From Arthrobacter sp. ISL-65 (GTDB lineage: Bacteria; Actinomycetota; Actinomycetes; Actinomycetales; Micrococcaceae): 64,000 nucleotides of DNA. The notes below the pieces were generated by a model. The model saw only the letters and a list, made by a program, of their open reading frames with translations. It was not told the DNA's origin and did not search any database. Of the stretch, positions 61,663 to 64,000 are shown in pieces. Both the position numbers and the translations under genes were made by a program. The stretch covers positions 1-64,000 of the forward strand of contig NZ_JAGGPN010000038.1 in assembly GCF_018613795.1 (NCBI RefSeq). The letters run 5' to 3'. Each line of letters begins with the position of its first letter. The first letter of the stretch is position 1.

Positions 61663-61893
61663 CTAAAGACTCCCCCATGGAATGCCGCTGATGATGACCT
61701 TACCGCGGCCGAAGCGCCTCCGCAGCCCCAGCTCGGTAACGCTACGTGAGAACGCGAATGGCCCCCCAACTTTGTCAGGTTGGCACTCCTCCAGGCAATT
61801 GGATCCCAAGATCACGACGCTGGTGGAGGGGTTGCGGGGTGCTCTATCCGGGCACAACACAACCGCGGCCACCGGATTGCGCCGTCCCGTCAC
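61663..61893 (-). CDS. Possible small gene directly before the kinase
   Basis: A 76-residue frame whose TAG touches the kinase GTG. It contains TSVVILGSNCLEECQPDKVG, then GPFAFSRSVTELGLRRRFGR and GKVIISGIPWGSL. The tight junction fits translational coupling, but its start has no clear ribosome site and I do not recognise the protein. It may be a leader or chance frame. Confidence 0.3.
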   Translation of the reverse strand: MTGRRNPVAAVVLCPDRAPRNPSTSVVILGSNCLEECQPDKVGGPFAFSRSVTELGLRRRFGRGKVIISGIPWGSL

Positions 61894-61980
61894 GTCGCGG
61901 GCTTTTCTCGGATCCCGTTTCGTATCCGAACGACACGCCCTTGGCGCGAGTTCTAAGCTACTTGTTCCCTACCGGGCCGT

Positions 61981-61982
61981 GT
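61981..61982. other. Crossover dinucleotide of element 2, right end
   Basis: AC (minus strand) preceded by GTCTCAGGCGCG from tadA and followed by ACGGCCCGGTAGGG from the element. Joined with the other end it gives the intact codons for SGATQAGKT. Confidence 0.7.
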
Positions 61983-62588
61983 CGCGCCTGAGACCAGGAT
62001 GTTGAGTCCGCTCGAGACAGCGGCGCCTAGGAAGCGCCCGGACTGAGGGGTCAGTGTGCCCAGTTCCACGAGATGATCCAGCCGGGTTGCCTTCACAACA
62101 AACTTACGGATGTTGACGGCCCAGTGGCGTCGGGTGACGTCCGGGATGACCACGTGCAGGCGGGATCCGTCAGGCAGTGCTGCGTCCACGAAGGGTGATG
62201 AGATATCCAGCCGCCGGCCTGAGCTCTTCAGCATCCGTTCAACGAGGTCCCGGACCTGCTGGTCCGTCAGGGTCAGTGATGTGAGTTCGGATTCGCCGTT
62301 CCGTGCGACGTAGATTTCAGTGGGCGCGTTGATCCAAATTTCCTCGATGCCCGGATCATCCAGAAACGGTTGGAGGGCACCGAACCCGGCCACAGCGTCA
62401 AAGACGAACCGGCGCGCTGACTCCAGCGGCCCAAGCGGCGGAAGCGGACCCATGAGGGCGCGCTCGTCATAGTCGGTCACGGCCGCTTCCACGAGCCGCC
62501 TGACCTCGGCCGTCTGGTGCAACGGATCGAGACCCCGCCGACGAATCAGCTCCCGGACTTCATCCTCGACAATGCGTACTGCATCCAT
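61981..62588 (-). pseudogene. tadA: 5' fragment of tadA/cpaF (N-terminal part of the pilus ATPase)
   Basis: 202 codons plus two bases from ATG at 62588 to the crossover. It reads MDAVRIVEDEVRELIRRRGL, the CpaF all-alpha domain, then DDPGIEEIWINAPTEIYVAR and SSPFVDAALPDGSRLHVVIP, the N-terminal ATPase domain, up to LNILVSGAT just before the P-loop lysine. As it stands the frame runs nine codons into element 2 (RPGREQVA) and stops, giving a 211-residue inactive protein without nucleotide-binding lysine. It is the first gene of the tad operon. Confidence 0.92.
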
Positions 62589-62734
62589 GAATTCCCCCGA
62601 ACGACTGCCGGCCCCAGCGGAGGCAGTACATCTGGGTTAAAGCTAAAGGATTGCTTACGCCGAATACAGAGAAAAATCGCAATTGTGGATAACCGACCCA
62701 GGCGCCCATGTCGGCAGTCGGCCATCAGGGGCGT

Positions 62735-63772
62735 CTACGTCGCCGCCGCAGGTTGACCTTCACCGGCGTAGCCGTACGGGTTTGCGCTCTGCCAGCGCCA
62801 GTGGTCGGCGCACATCTGCGCCAGGTCACGGTGCGCGGACCAGCCCAGATCTGCCAACGCGGCGGAGGCATCTGCGTAGCTGACGGCCGCATCCCCCGGC
62901 CGCCGGGGCGCGAATTCAAAAGGCACCGGATGCCCTGCAGCAGCACCGAACGCGTCGATGACCTCCAGAACGGACGAACCCCGGCCGGTCCCAAGGTTCC
63001 AGCGGAACGAGCCGGTCTTGGTCTGCAGGTAATTCAGCGCTGCCAAGTGGCCGGCTGCGAGGTCCATGACATGGATGTAGTCCCGGACTCCCGTCCCGTC
63101 TGGCGTGGGGTAATCGTTTCCGAACACCATGACTTTCTCGCGCCGTCCCACAGCAACCTGCGCAACGAAGGGCAGAAGGTTGTTCGGGATGCCGTGGGGG
63201 TCTTCGCCGATGCGCCCCGATTCGTGCGCACCCACGGGGTTGAAGTACCGCAGCAGTGCGATGCTCCATCGCGGGTCGGCGTCACTCAGGTCGGACAGGA
63301 TGTCCTCGATCTGCTCTTTCGTCCTGCCGTAGGGATTCGTCGCATCCAGCGGAGACTTCTCAATCAGGGGAACGTGCTCGGAGGCACCGTAAACGGTTGC
63401 CGATGAGCTGAAGACCAGCCGCCGGACGCCCGCCTTATCCATGCTCTCGAGCAGGTTGAGCGTACCCACAACGTTGTTCTTGTAGTACCAGAGCGGCTTC
63501 GCCACGGACTCACCGACGGCCTTCAGGCCGGCGAAGTGGATGACGGCGTCGAATCCGCCCTCCGCGAAGACCTGGTCAACAGACTCAGCGTCAAGGAGGT
63601 CGGCCTCGCGGAACTCCACCTTCTTGCCGCTGAGCTCCTCGACACGGCGAACTGCCTCGATGTTCGAGTTCATAAGGTTGTCCAGCACGACAATGTCGTG
63701 TCCGTCCTCGAGCAGGCACAGAGCCGTGTGTGATCCGATATAGCCGGCGCCGCCGGTGACCAAAACCTTCAT
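62735..63772 (-). CDS. galE: UDP-glucose 4-epimerase
   Basis: A 345-residue short-chain dehydrogenase-like epimerase linking UDP-glucose and UDP-galactose. The NAD motif is VTGGAGYIGS at residue 5, the catalytic Ser is in FSSSATVYG, and the Tyr-Lys pair is in NPYGRTKEQ. The substrate region RYFNPVGAHESGRIGEDP is typical of GalE. ATG at 63772; the GTG at 63862 only adds an unlikely leader. It stands upstream of the tad operon with a gap of 146 bases and no clear terminator. The remaining 63773-64000 shows no gene. Confidence 0.93.
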   Translation of the reverse strand: MKVLVTGGAGYIGSHTALCLLEDGHDIVVLDNLMNSNIEAVRRVEELSGKKVEFREADLLDAESVDQVFAEGGFDAVIHFAGLKAVGESVAKPLWYYKNNVVGTLNLLESMDKAGVRRLVFSSSATVYGASEHVPLIEKSPLDATNPYGRTKEQIEDILSDLSDADPRWSIALLRYFNPVGAHESGRIGEDPHGIPNNLLPFVAQVAVGRREKVMVFGNDYPTPDGTGVRDYIHVMDLAAGHLAALNYLQTKTGSFRWNLGTGRGSSVLEVIDAFGAAAGHPVPFEFAPRRPGDAAVSYADASAALADLGWSAHRDLAQMCADHWRWQSANPYGYAGEGQPAAAT

Positions 63773-64000
63773 GGCGTCCAGTCTAGAGCTGCAGGTATTA
63801 GCGCTGAAATCCCTGAGCGAGACGCCGTAGCAAAAGCCCTTCGGCCGCGTCCCACAAATCACATTGGAACCAAATCCATCATTGGCATCAGGAGTAACAA
63901 GAGTGGTAGGGTGGGCCGCTCCAAGGACTACCCCTTGGGGCTGGGCTGATCGTGGGGCGACCCAACCGCGACCGGCCGCGGCGCCTATTGGCCCATTGGG

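Larger units (their letters stand above)
49367..61980. mobile_element. Element 2: about 12.6-kb serine-integrase element inside tadA
   Basis: Bounded by the AC crossover points inside the Walker A codons of tadA. Contents in order: large serine integrase, small resolvase, a repeat-containing small protein, primase-helicase-like protein, two small proteins, tRNA-like sequence, nuclease-methyltransferase-specificity protein, membrane protein, trypsin-like protease, Ser/Thr kinase. The replication gene points to a plasmid- or phage-derived integrative element; no capsid, terminase or conjugation gene was found. Confidence 0.85.

Noticed and set aside
39708..61980. Complete prophage
   Set aside because: No capsid, portal, terminase, tail, holin or lysin gene could be recognised in either element.
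61682..62005. A plus-strand frame of 107 residues across the right end of element 2
   Set aside because: It spans the recombination junction, is antisense to tadA and the small frame, and has no start signal.
1..64000. CRISPR array
   Set aside because: No set of regularly spaced direct repeats of about 25-40 bases with unique spacers was seen; the repeats found are short tandem units or resolvase sites.

Overview
The window comes from a high-GC actinobacterium, most likely a member of the Micrococcaceae close to Arthrobacter or Pseudarthrobacter. The signs are a Kgd-type fused 2-oxoglutarate decarboxylase, the SigR/RsrA pair of mycothiol-using bacteria, the 24-residue ribosomal protein bL37, a SAM-IV riboswitch (known from Actinobacteria), a tmRNA tag ending ALAA, many GTG starts and dense ATGA-type gene overlaps. 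The genus is inferred from gene content and order; no database was searched.

Positions 1-30,700 are ordinary chromosome. They hold redox and sulfur genes (alcohol dehydrogenase, SseA-type sulfurtransferase, Cds1-like PLP enzyme), a zinc block (zur, and znuABC behind a perfect 12+1+12 palindrome), two CNNM/CBS membrane proteins, kgd, a DUF4097-PadR pair behind CGATATATCG operators, bL37, rsrA-sigR with a sigmaR-type promoter, aroA-rsgA-hisN, a SAM-IV riboswitch with a class V aminotransferase, a DtxR regulator next to two CrcB fluoride channels, an MFS exporter, an HtrA-like protease without a membrane anchor, and tmRNA. From 30,700 to 35,750 lies the conserved run smpB / M23 peptidase / ftsX / ftsE / prfB. 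From 35,800 to 39,700 is the 3' part of a tad (Flp-type pilus) operon read leftward.

The striking feature is that the tad ATPase gene (tadA/cpaF) is cut into three pieces: the C-terminal part at 39,359-39,701, a 273-base middle part at 49,092-49,364, and the N-terminal part at 61,981-62,588. Joined, they restore an uninterrupted 407-residue ATPase frame. The two gaps are two mobile elements of about 9.4 kb and 12.6 kb. Each carries its own large serine integrase at the end facing the middle fragment, and each also carries a small resolvase-type recombinase. The element-2 crossover can be placed on the dinucleotide AC inside the Walker A codons. The element-1 crossover lies in a shared 6-base CGGGCT further downstream. 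Precise loss of both elements would rebuild the gene.

Element 1 carries a RelA/SpoT-domain synthetase, a DUF4062 protein, an HNH nuclease, a lipoprotein and several membrane-anchored proteins of unknown function. Element 2 carries a primase-helicase-like replication protein, a decayed tRNA-Thr(CGU)-like sequence, an 815-residue single-chain nuclease-methyltransferase-specificity protein without a helicase, and an operon of a soluble Ser/Thr kinase overlapping a trypsin-like protease. These cargo sets resemble anti-phage or host-takeover modules, and the kinase-protease pair is the best candidate for an undescribed system. The window ends with galE.
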